Assembly (NCBI RefSeq): GCF_946221635.1 | Contig: NZ_CAMIHB010000006.1 | Coordinates: forward strand, 120,134-184,133 | From: an uncultured Rhodoferax sp. | GTDB taxonomy: Bacteria > Pseudomonadota > Gammaproteobacteria > Burkholderiales > Burkholderiaceae_C | Length of the DNA: 64,000 bases | Direction: 5' to 3' | Part shown: one piece after another, positions 44,855 through 52,118 of the stretch | Layout of the letters: every line of letters starts with the position of its first letter | How positions within the stretch are numbered: the first letter of the stretch is position 1 | Program-made: the position numbers and the translations under genes | Notes under the pieces: model-generated | Database searches by the model: none | The model's input: the letters and a program-made list of their open reading frames with translations, nothing else | Told to the model about the DNA's origin: nothing

Positions 44855-44878
44855 GCCGGCAGCACAGACAGGGACGGC

Positions 44879-45514
44879 ATGAGCGGACTTTTCATCAGTT
44901 TCGAAGGCATCGACGGGGCCGGCAAGTCCACCCATATCCAGGGCCTGGCCGACGCCCTGCGCGCCCAGGGGCGCATGCTTACCCTGACACGCGAGCCCGG
45001 CGGTACGCCGCTGGCCGAACAGCTGCGTACCATGGTCCTGCAGGACAGCATGGACCCCATGACGGAAGCGCTGCTGGTGTTTGCGGCCCGCCGGGACCAC
45101 GTACAGCGCGTGATCCAGCCCGCGCTGGCCCGGGGCGACGTCGTGCTGTGCGACCGCTTCACCGATGCGACTTTTGCCTACCAGGGAGGAGGGCGCGGCT
45201 TTGACTGGGAGGTGCTCCGGCAACTGGAGCACTGGGTGCAAGCCAACGGCGGAGCGACTGTGTTGCAGCCCCACGTGACCGTCTGGTTCGATCTGCCTCC
45301 GGCTGTTGCTGCGGAACGCCTTGCGGGTGCCCGGGTACCGGACAAGTTCGAGTCACAACCGCTGGCCTTTTTTGAGAGCGTGGCTGCGGGCTACGCACGC
45401 CGCCTGGCGGCAGATCCCGGCCGCTTCGTCCGCATCAATGCCCACCAGACACCCGCCCAGGTCTGGGCCGATGTGGTCGCCGCCTTGCAAGCCCGTGGAG
45501 TGCTGACGGCATGA
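44879..45514 (+). CDS. tmk: thymidylate kinase
   Basis: Tmk makes dTDP from dTMP and ATP. The 211-residue enzyme has the P-loop FEGIDGAGKSTHIQ at residues 8-21, the DRF motif (VVLCDRFTDATFAYQG) near 92 and the LID region with Arg residues near 150. Length and motifs are standard. It overlaps holB by four bases (ATGA), as in many proteobacteria. Confidence 0.95.
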   Translation: MSGLFISFEGIDGAGKSTHIQGLADALRAQGRMLTLTREPGGTPLAEQLRTMVLQDSMDPMTEALLVFAARRDHVQRVIQPALARGDVVLCDRFTDATFAYQGGGRGFDWEVLRQLEHWVQANGGATVLQPHVTVWFDLPPAVAAERLAGARVPDKFESQPLAFFESVAAGYARRLAADPGRFVRINAHQTPAQVWADVVAALQARGVLTA

Positions 45515-46524
45515 GCGAGCCGCGTTCCCCCGCCACGCCGCCGTGGATCCAGGCCCAAGCCCGTACCCTGCTCGCGCAGCGCGGCCATGCCTGGCTGTTA
45601 CAGGGACCATCGGGCCTGGGCCAGTATCCGCTGGCCTTGAGCCTGGCTGCGGCCTGGCTGTGCGAGCAGCCCACGGCCGATGGCGCCTGTGGCCAATGCG
45701 GCAGCTGCCATGCCATCGCGGTGCGCACCCATGCCGACTTGTGCATGCTGATGCCGGAGACCACCATGCTGTCGCTGGAGTGGCCCCTCAGCGAAAAGGC
45801 GCAGAGCGAGATCGACGACAAAAAGCGCAAACCCAGCCAGGAAATCCGCGTGGATGCCATGCGGGATGCCGTGGAGTTTGCCCAACGTACCAGTGCCCGC
45901 GGGCGCGGCAAGGTGGTGGTGGTGTTCCCGGCCGAGAACATGAACGCCATCACCGCCAACGCCCTGCTCAAGACGCTGGAAGAGCCTCCCGGCGACGTGA
46001 AATTTGTGCTGGCCAGTGAATCTGCACACCAGTTGCTGCCGACCATCCGCAGCCGCTGCATTGGCCACGCCATGGCGTGGCCGAAGGAGGCTGAAGCGAT
46101 GGCGTGGCTGCAAGAGCAGGGCGTGGAGCCTGTGCAAGCCCGTCTGCTCTTGCAGGCCACGGGTGGGCGACCCGCAGACGCGCTGCAATTCGCGGAGTCT
46201 GGCCGCGATCCCACAGCCTGGGCTGCCTTTCCCCGCGCCATGGCGCAAGGCGATGTCAGCGCAGTCAAGGACTGGAGCGCCCCGCAGATCATTGATGCCC
46301 AGCACAAGCTTTGCCATGACCTGATGGCCAGACATTGTGGTGCCGCCCCCCGATTCTTTGCAGTCAAGGACCTGGGGGGGCTGCCGATCTCCATGACCGC
46401 GCTGAACACCTGGAGCAAGACACTGTCCGCTGCCATGAAGACCATGGATCACCCCTTCAACGCGGGTTTGATGGTCGAAGCGCTTGTCGGACAAGCCCAA
46501 TCAGCCCTAAACTCCAAGCATTGA
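45511..46524 (+). CDS. holB: DNA polymerase III subunit delta'
   Basis: The 337-residue clamp-loader subunit has the AAA+ fold without a functional P-loop: QGPSGLGQYPLALSLAAAWL replaces the Walker A motif. The zinc-binding cluster CGQCGSCHAI is near residue 62. The sensor-type stretch is NAITANALLKTLEEPPGDVK near 148. The order mltG-tmk-holB-pilZ-tatD is common in proteobacteria and supports the call. Confidence 0.93.
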   Translation: MSEPRSPATPPWIQAQARTLLAQRGHAWLLQGPSGLGQYPLALSLAAAWLCEQPTADGACGQCGSCHAIAVRTHADLCMLMPETTMLSLEWPLSEKAQSEIDDKKRKPSQEIRVDAMRDAVEFAQRTSARGRGKVVVVFPAENMNAITANALLKTLEEPPGDVKFVLASESAHQLLPTIRSRCIGHAMAWPKEAEAMAWLQEQGVEPVQARLLLQATGGRPADALQFAESGRDPTAWAAFPRAMAQGDVSAVKDWSAPQIIDAQHKLCHDLMARHCGAAPRFFAVKDLGGLPISMTALNTWSKTLSAAMKTMDHPFNAGLMVEALVGQAQSALNSKH

Positions 46525-46533
46525 GCCGCGACC

Positions 46534-46893
46534 ATGAGCACCAATCCCGCCACCGCCCGCCCTAGCGTCATCCAGCTGTCCATCAAGGAAAAGGCTGCCC
46601 TGTATGCCGCCTACATTCCGATGTTCACCGAGGGCGGCGTCTTCATTCCCACTACCCGGGAATACGCGCTGGGTGATGATGTGTACGTGCTGTTGTCACT
46701 GCCGGAAGAGGTTCAGCGTTATCCGGTCGCTGGCAAAGTGGCCTGGGTCACGCCGGCCAAGGCTTCCGGCGGTCGCACCCAGGGCGTGGGCATCCTGTTT
46801 CCCAGCGACGAGAAATCACGCCAGCTGAAACTCAAGATCGAAGAGATCCTGGGTGCGCACATGGCGTCTGACCGCCCTACACAGACCGTGTAA
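46534..46893 (+). CDS. PilZ-domain protein
   Basis: The 119-residue protein resembles PilZ of the type IV pilus system, which occurs in the same place after holB. The VFIPTTREYALGDDVYVLLS and GKVAWVTPAKASGGRTQGVG segments are typical. The N-terminal RxxxR c-di-GMP-binding motif is absent, as in the original PilZ, so it probably acts through protein contacts (PilB, FimX-like). It lies nine bases after holB. Confidence 0.88.
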   Translation: MSTNPATARPSVIQLSIKEKAALYAAYIPMFTEGGVFIPTTREYALGDDVYVLLSLPEEVQRYPVAGKVAWVTPAKASGGRTQGVGILFPSDEKSRQLKLKIEEILGAHMASDRPTQTV

Positions 46894-46955
46894 TACCCGC
46901 GCCCAAGCTGATTGGGCCAGAGCAGGGACCGAGCGCCCCTGATGGATGGATTTTC

Positions 46956-47747
46956 ATGTTTACCGACTCCCATTGCCACCTGACCTTCCCGGAACTGGTC
47001 GCAGACTGGCCTGCCATTCAGCAGGCCATGGAACAGGCCCGGGTCGACCGCGCCCTGTGCATTTGCACCACGCTGGAAGAGTTTCCCTCTGTTCATGCTT
47101 TGGCACTGGCCCACGCACACATCTGGGCCAGCGCCGGTGTGCACCCCGATAACGAGGGCGTGACCGAACCCAGCGTCGATGAACTGGTGCGCCTGGGTTC
47201 CCTGCCCAAGGTCATTGCCATTGGCGAAACCGGACTGGACTACTACCGCTTGGGTGAGCGGGCCTTGGCCGACATGGAGTGGCAACGCGAGCGCTTCCGC
47301 CGCCATATCCAGGCCGCCAGAACCGTTCAGAAACCTTTGGTGATCCATACCCGAAGCGCTTCCGAGGACACTCTGGCCATCCTGCGGGAGCAGGGGGAAA
47401 CCGGCGGAGCAGGGTGTGCGGGGGGAGTGTTCCATTGTTTTACGGAAGATAAGTCTGTAGCCAAGGCGGCGCTGGACCTGGGTTTCTACATCTCGTTTTC
47501 CGGCATCCTGACCTTCAAGAATGCACAGGCCATTCGGGATGTGGCGGCGATGGTGCCCATGGACCGTTTGTTGATCGAGACCGACAGCCCTTATTTGGCG
47601 CCGGTTCCCTACCGCGGCAAGACCAACAATCCTTCGTACGTGCCCTATGTGGCGCAGACGTTGGCGGAGCTCAAGGGTTGCGACGTGGAAACCATGGCGC
47701 AGGTCAGCAGCACCAACTTTGACCATTTGTTCCGCCCCCGACCATGA
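46956..47747 (+). CDS. TatD-family metal-dependent hydrolase
   Basis: The 263-residue TIM-barrel metal-dependent DNase-type enzyme has the ligands in DSHCHL at residues 4-9, IGETGLDYYR near 89, VIHTRSA near 127, VFHCFTED near 154 and IETDSPYLAP near 205. It corresponds to YcfH of Escherichia coli. The region GETGGAGCAGG before the FHCF motif is longer than usual. It overlaps the ankyrin gene by four bases. Confidence 0.92.
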   Translation: MFTDSHCHLTFPELVADWPAIQQAMEQARVDRALCICTTLEEFPSVHALALAHAHIWASAGVHPDNEGVTEPSVDELVRLGSLPKVIAIGETGLDYYRLGERALADMEWQRERFRRHIQAARTVQKPLVIHTRSASEDTLAILREQGETGGAGCAGGVFHCFTEDKSVAKAALDLGFYISFSGILTFKNAQAIRDVAAMVPMDRLLIETDSPYLAPVPYRGKTNNPSYVPYVAQTLAELKGCDVETMAQVSSTNFDHLFRPRP

Positions 47748-48403
47748 GAAATTACTTTAAAAAGGTTGTTTACCTCTTTGTAATTGCTTGGGTTTCTTGG
47801 GCCCATGCCGGGTCATACGAAGATTTTTTCCAAGCGCTGGACACGGACAACGCCATCGTCGTCGGCCAACTTCTGGAGCGCGGGTTTGACCCCAACACCC
47901 CCAATCCCAAAGGAGTTCCAGCCCTCATGCTGGCGCTCAAGGTGCCGTCACCGCGTGTGGCGACTCTCCTCATCCGGCATCCGGAAACTATGGTGGAGGT
48001 TCGCAACGCCCAGGACGAGAGCCCACTCATGCTCGCAGCGTTGGGTGGTTTTCTGGACATCTGCACCCAACTCATCGAGCGGGATGCAGACGTCAACAAG
48101 CCTGGTTGGACGCCCTTGCATTACGCCGCCACCAACAGCCATGTACCGGTGATCCAGCTTTTGTTGGACCAGCATGCATACATCGACGCCGCATCACCCA
48201 ACGGAACCACGCCCCTGATGATGGCCGCCATGTACGGCAACGCGTCCGCCGTGAAGCTGCTGCTGGAGTCCGGGGCAGACCCGACGCTCAAGAACGACCT
48301 CGGCCTCAGCGCCATCGACTTCGCCGAGCGGGTCAAAAAGAGCGACTCCACAGCCATCATTGCAGCCTTTATCCGCGCCAGACGCCCCAAGGGGGCTTGG
48401 TGA
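47744..48403 (+). CDS. exported ankyrin-repeat protein
   Basis: A signal peptide (NYFKKVVYLFVIAWVSWAHA) leads to four to five ankyrin repeats in 219 residues. They include NPKGVPALMLALKVPSPRVA, DESPLMLAALGGFLDICTQL, GWTPLHYAATNSHVPVIQLL and GTTPLMMAAMYGNASAVKLL. The protein should act as a periplasmic binding scaffold; the partner is unknown. It overlaps tatD by four bases. The dif-like site follows after 11 bases. Confidence 0.88.
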   Translation: MRNYFKKVVYLFVIAWVSWAHAGSYEDFFQALDTDNAIVVGQLLERGFDPNTPNPKGVPALMLALKVPSPRVATLLIRHPETMVEVRNAQDESPLMLAALGGFLDICTQLIERDADVNKPGWTPLHYAATNSHVPVIQLLLDQHAYIDAASPNGTTPLMMAAMYGNASAVKLLLESGADPTLKNDLGLSAIDFAERVKKSDSTAIIAAFIRARRPKGAW

Positions 48404-48414
48404 GGTCATGCCTT

Positions 48415-48442
48415 ACTTGATACGATGTATATTATGTAAAGT
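48415..48442. other. dif-like XerC/XerD recombination site
   Basis: The 28 bases ACTTGATACGA-TGTATA-TTATGTAAAGT fit the dif layout of two 11-base arms around a 6-base centre. The centre TGTATA equals that of Escherichia coli dif, and the right arm differs from TTATGTTAAAT at two positions. The arms are imperfect inverted repeats (7 of 11). Gene direction switches from plus to minus at this spot. Confidence 0.5.
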
Positions 48443-48468
48443 TTATGGCCTATTGAAAGATACCTTTA

Positions 48469-49392
48469 TCAGCGCACAGTAAACGCCACCGTCGGTGCGC
48501 TGATATCAAAGAACGATGCGCCCAAGGCCAGTTCCCCTTTTCCATGCAGCACACACTCTTCACGCCGTAGCAGCACGTCTGCGCCGCCGGCTTCCGAAAA
48601 GCGCACCCAGCTCCCGTAGCTGCTAACGTCCACCAGCATCACGCAACCGTTGCGCCACTCCAGGCGCGCATGCGTCCTGGAGACTCGCGGGTCGTTCACC
48701 ACAAACTCCATGTCCTTTACGCGACCAATGTGCACGGGCAGCTCAAAGGACTTGAAACTTTTCACCACATCCATCCACTGAAGGATGACTTCGCGGCCCA
48801 GCGCATCCTCCTTGCCCAACAAGTCCTCCGGGCTCAGCTGCGCCTGCATGGTCAGGAAATCAGACGGCTCTTCTTCTCGCCACTCAATCTGGTAGACGTT
48901 GCACGGCTCGGCTCGGCCGCGGATGTTGATAGGCCCCAGCATCCGGAAGCTGCTGCCGCGGACTTCGGGCACCTGTTCCAGGGTGTTGGCGCTGGCCCAG
49001 ATCTGGTTGGGACCGCACAGGTCGCAGAGGCGTGCAGCCACATTCACCGCATCGCCATAGCAGTCGTTGGCAACCATTTCCACTTCCCCGGAGGCCATGC
49101 CAACGCGTATGGGCAGACGCAGATCGGAATGCTGCCGCGAGGTGGTCTTGAAATGCTGCCGCTGGATATCCACTACCGCGGACACCGCATCCGCCGGCTC
49201 GGTGAAAACCACCATGACGCCGTCGCCCAACGTTTTTACCAGTCGTCCGCGATGACGCTCACATTGCTGCGCAATCCAGGTGGTAATTTGGGTGACTGAT
49301 TCGGTTGCTCGTGCATTCCCCAATGCTTCAAACACCGCCGTGCTGCCATGCAGGTCGGTGAATACAACGGTTGCTTGAACACCCATTCCCAA
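48469..49392 (-). CDS. class III nucleotide cyclase with C-terminal FHA domain
   Basis: Of the 307 residues, the first 170 form an adenylate/guanylate-cyclase domain. Metal-binding Asp residues are in VVFTDLHGSTAV near 12 and KTLGDGVMVVF near 57, and the transition-state region is in YGDAVNVAARLCDL near 122. Residues 205-305 form an FHA phosphothreonine-binding domain (NDPRVSRTHARLEWRNGCVM, DVSSYGSWVRF). The combination suggests cAMP signalling controlled by Ser/Thr phosphorylation. No kinase is next to it. Confidence 0.9.
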   Translation of the reverse strand: MGMGVQATVVFTDLHGSTAVFEALGNARATESVTQITTWIAQQCERHRGRLVKTLGDGVMVVFTEPADAVSAVVDIQRQHFKTTSRQHSDLRLPIRVGMASGEVEMVANDCYGDAVNVAARLCDLCGPNQIWASANTLEQVPEVRGSSFRMLGPINIRGRAEPCNVYQIEWREEEPSDFLTMQAQLSPEDLLGKEDALGREVILQWMDVVKSFKSFELPVHIGRVKDMEFVVNDPRVSRTHARLEWRNGCVMLVDVSSYGSWVRFSEAGGADVLLRREECVLHGKGELALGASFFDISAPTVAFTVR

Positions 49393-49597
49393 TTGATCCT
49401 GTTCTTATGCAGTGTCCGAGTTTAGGGCATAGCGGGACGAAAAAGAACGGACATGCTGTGCATCGTCGTGATCAGGAATGAAGGCGTGGATTTTCCGCTT
49501 TTTTCCGGCAAATGAAGGGACTCCAGTTTTGTAAGCTGTCTTGAGTCCAACAACTACCGGGGCATTCCACCGGGTGACCACGTAAGAAGGTAAGACC

Positions 49598-49687
49598 ATG
49601 AACCACGTTGCATACGCGACAAAGTCGGTGTCTCCCCCTATTGCCCATGGCACCGACTTTGCTTATCGTCCTGCGCGAGTCGTGTAA
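49598..49687 (+). CDS. possible 29-residue peptide
   Basis: The peptide MNHVAYATKSVSPPIAHGTD is followed by FAYRPARVV and a stop. An AAGAAGG ribosome site lies nine bases before the ATG. It is 13 bases upstream of the next gene on the same strand and may be a leader peptide. The rest of the gap 49393-49700 shows nothing else. Confidence 0.3.
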   Translation: MNHVAYATKSVSPPIAHGTDFAYRPARVV

Positions 49688-49700
49688 GAACTAAACAGCT

Positions 49701-50039
49701 ATGCGTTGGACACCTTCAAATCTTATGAACAATTTGCTCAAGGGCAGCGGTGCCGTTGGCAAACCCCGTTCGGGGGCAACTACCCTGAACGACATCCGGC
49801 AAACCATGTTACGCATGATGGGGGACACAGGGGCCCAGGCTTACCCCGTCGTCCAATTGCGTGTGACGTACGCGGACGATGTACAAGACCTCTGGTATCT
49901 GCGTGGTGACGTCATGGCGGCTATCGCGGCGATGCATGGGGAAGCAGTGGCCAGAGAGCAACTGACCACCGTCAGTGCCATGTTCAAGGGCTTGCTGCCC
50001 AGCGGGCTGACTGCCCGCCAGAGCCCGCTTGGGCACTGA
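49701..50039 (+). CDS. 112-residue protein of unknown function
   Basis: The protein is helical with the stretches TTLNDIRQTMLRMMGDTGAQ and QDLWYLRGDVMAAIAAMHGE. No family was recognised. The start could be 49701 (MRWTPSNLMNN) or the ATG at 49725. It is convergent with ldcA, separated by one base. Its codon use is like that of the neighbours, so it is probably a real gene. Confidence 0.65.
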   Translation: MRWTPSNLMNNLLKGSGAVGKPRSGATTLNDIRQTMLRMMGDTGAQAYPVVQLRVTYADDVQDLWYLRGDVMAAIAAMHGEAVAREQLTTVSAMFKGLLPSGLTARQSPLGH

Positions 50040-50040
50040 T

Positions 50041-50961
50041 TCAGTGCCCCCAAACCATCATCACGTCCTTGCCCTCTGCCACCAGATCAGCGTGCTTCCC
50101 CACGGGTAGCAGAACCTTGGTCTGAACATGCCCATAAGGCAGATTGGTGATGACAGGCACTTTCAACTGGGCCTGAAGCCAGGCCACAACCGTGCCTAAC
50201 TTGAAACCCTTGTCATGTGCAGTGAGCGAGAAACCGGTGAACTGCCCCAGCACAATCGCCTTTTGCTGGGCCAGCACACCCGAATGCAAGAGCTGGGTCA
50301 ACATCCGTTCTATCTGGTAGGGGTGTTCGCCAACATCTTCCAGGAACATGATTCCGCCCTTGATTGACGGGAAATAGGGTGTTCCCAGCAATGAAACAAG
50401 CACACTGAGATTTCCTCCCCATACGGGCGCGTGGTGGATAACGACCGGCTTGCCAGGCAAGGCAAGGTTCTGCCGCCAGCCTGTGCCTTCTCCTTGGCCA
50501 CCGACCATATCGAGGAAGCAGTCTTCCATGATGTCGTCTGGCACCAGATCCGGTGCACCGCCAACGCCAAAGCCTTCACACAAGGCTGGCCCGGCCCATG
50601 TGGTAGCGCCCGTCTTCGCAAGAACGGCGAGTTGGAATGCGGTGAAATCGCTGATGCCAACGAACTGGGTGCCCCGTTCGATAGCCTTCGCTATGGCTGC
50701 GTAGCGAATACGCCCCAGTATCCGGGTCAGGCCGTAGCCACCGCGGGAGATCATGGCAACGTCCGCACCACTGGCAGCAGCCCGCTGGATGGCAGCCAGT
50801 CGAACATCATCATCACCAGCAAAGCGCATATGGCTCGAAAGCGCGTCCTGGTCCACTTCGACCTCAAAGCCGAGGGCCTGCAGGCGCTTGATCCCGCGCT
50901 TGAAGGCCTGCTTGTCGCGCACAGCCCCGGAGGGGGAATAGATATAAATATGTTTGCTCAC
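50041..50961 (-). CDS. ldcA: LD-carboxypeptidase (murein tetrapeptide carboxypeptidase)
   Basis: LdcA removes the terminal D-Ala from murein tetrapeptides during recycling. The 306-residue protein starts with GTG, eight bases after the stop of the upstream tadA-type gene. The nucleophile motif is MISRGGYGLTRIL near residue 75 with the Ser. The catalytic Glu is in IMFLEDVGEHPYQIERML near 200 and the His in KGGIMF and later LPYGHVQTK near 270. The frame before the GTG overlaps the neighbour and is spurious. Confidence 0.88.
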   Translation of the reverse strand: MSKHIYIYSPSGAVRDKQAFKRGIKRLQALGFEVEVDQDALSSHMRFAGDDDVRLAAIQRAAASGADVAMISRGGYGLTRILGRIRYAAIAKAIERGTQFVGISDFTAFQLAVLAKTGATTWAGPALCEGFGVGGAPDLVPDDIMEDCFLDMVGGQGEGTGWRQNLALPGKPVVIHHAPVWGGNLSVLVSLLGTPYFPSIKGGIMFLEDVGEHPYQIERMLTQLLHSGVLAQQKAIVLGQFTGFSLTAHDKGFKLGTVVAWLQAQLKVPVITNLPYGHVQTKVLLPVGKHADLVAEGKDVMMVWGH

Positions 50962-50968
50962 CTTGTCA

Positions 50969-52081
50969 TTATCCGTTGCTGAATGTGTCAAGCAGTTGTT
51001 CCGCAAGGCGCGTTGCATCTCCTTCGAGGTGAGTCACCGGCGCCGTTTGCAACGAAAATCCGGCTTGCTGAAGCTCCCCAATCAATCCCGCACTGGCCCG
51101 CAATGCGGCCTGGTAGCCTCGGCCTGGGTACGGGCCCATGTCAGGCGCAGACAACGCTTGGGCGGGAACCGCAAATACAGGAACCTTTTCCGGCTTGAGG
51201 CCGCTGCCCAAGGCGGCTGCGAGACACCCTCCCCCCCCCTCCCCCACAATGGCCAAGCGCTTTGGTGCCAGCTGTGTCAACAATCCCTGCAGGCTGCGCA
51301 GATGCATGGCCGCGGTATGGGCGGACTCTTTCTTGGGCTTGTCACTGCGCCCAAAACCGATCAGATCGGGAACGGCAACCCGAAAACCAGCGCTCCCGAG
51401 CGCCCGGGCCAAGGATTGGAGCCCCTGGCCCGAGCCCGGAATGTCGTGCAGGCAAAGAACGGTTGTTTCCGCATCTGCAGGTCCATCCATCTGGTAGTGC
51501 ATGCGCCAGCCCTGGGTAGCACCGTCGTCAATAAAAAAGTCCGAAGCCACAAGGCACGGCGCATCTGCAAATGCAGCCTCGGGAGTACGCAATGCATCGT
51601 CGCGCAAAGGTTGCGCCTGGCGCGCCTGCTCCCGGCGACGATGCTGAAAAAAACCCCGCAACAAGGCCCCACATTCGTCCGCCAAGAGTCCCGCTTCCAC
51701 CTGGGTCTGGTGGTTGAGTTGGGGGATTGCAAAAAGATCCAGTACAGACCCTGCCGCACCGGTTTTCGGGTCTTTCGCCCCATAAACAACCCGCGCCACA
51801 CGGCTGTGCAAGATCGCACCGGCACACATCGGGCATGGCTCCAGGGTGACATACAAAGTGCAGCCATCGAGACGGTAGTTACCTAGCGCACGAGACGCCT
51901 CCCGCAAAGCCTGGACTTCTGCATGTGCCGTCGCATCGCAACGCCCGATCGGCGCGTTGCGCCCCTGCCCGATGACCTGTCCATCGCGGACCACGACAGC
52001 CCCTACGGGAACCTCTCCCGTTTCCTGGGCCAGACGGGCTTGCGCCATGGCCTGGCGCATATAAAGAAGATCTCGGTCCAT
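50969..52081 (-). CDS. tadA: tRNA adenosine deaminase fused to a degenerate alpha/beta hydrolase
   Basis: Residues 1-155 are a complete TadA, which converts A34 to inosine in tRNA-Arg. The zinc and proton-shuttle motif is TAHAEVQAL near residue 53 and the second zinc motif is PCPMCAGAI near 83. Residues 180-370 form an alpha/beta-hydrolase domain (LCLHDIPGSGQGLQSLARAL, VPDLIGFGRSDKPKKES). Its nucleophile elbow reads GEGGGG instead of G-x-S-x-G, so the Ser is missing. This glycine run is coded by a G9 homopolymer (51231-51239 on the plus strand as C9). TadA proteins are usually 150-180 residues. Confidence 0.9.
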   Translation of the reverse strand: MDRDLLYMRQAMAQARLAQETGEVPVGAVVVRDGQVIGQGRNAPIGRCDATAHAEVQALREASRALGNYRLDGCTLYVTLEPCPMCAGAILHSRVARVVYGAKDPKTGAAGSVLDLFAIPQLNHQTQVEAGLLADECGALLRGFFQHRRREQARQAQPLRDDALRTPEAAFADAPCLVASDFFIDDGATQGWRMHYQMDGPADAETTVLCLHDIPGSGQGLQSLARALGSAGFRVAVPDLIGFGRSDKPKKESAHTAAMHLRSLQGLLTQLAPKRLAIVGEGGGGCLAAALGSGLKPEKVPVFAVPAQALSAPDMGPYPGRGYQAALRASAGLIGELQQAGFSLQTAPVTHLEGDATRLAEQLLDTFSNG

Positions 52082-52118
52082 GGAGCTATCCTAGCCGACA
52101 GCCCCTGCCGCAGCGCCA

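Noticed and set aside
49405..49653. 82-residue minus-strand frame before the FHA-cyclase gene
   Set aside because: No ribosome site or family match was seen, and the plus strand has a better small frame with a ribosome site.
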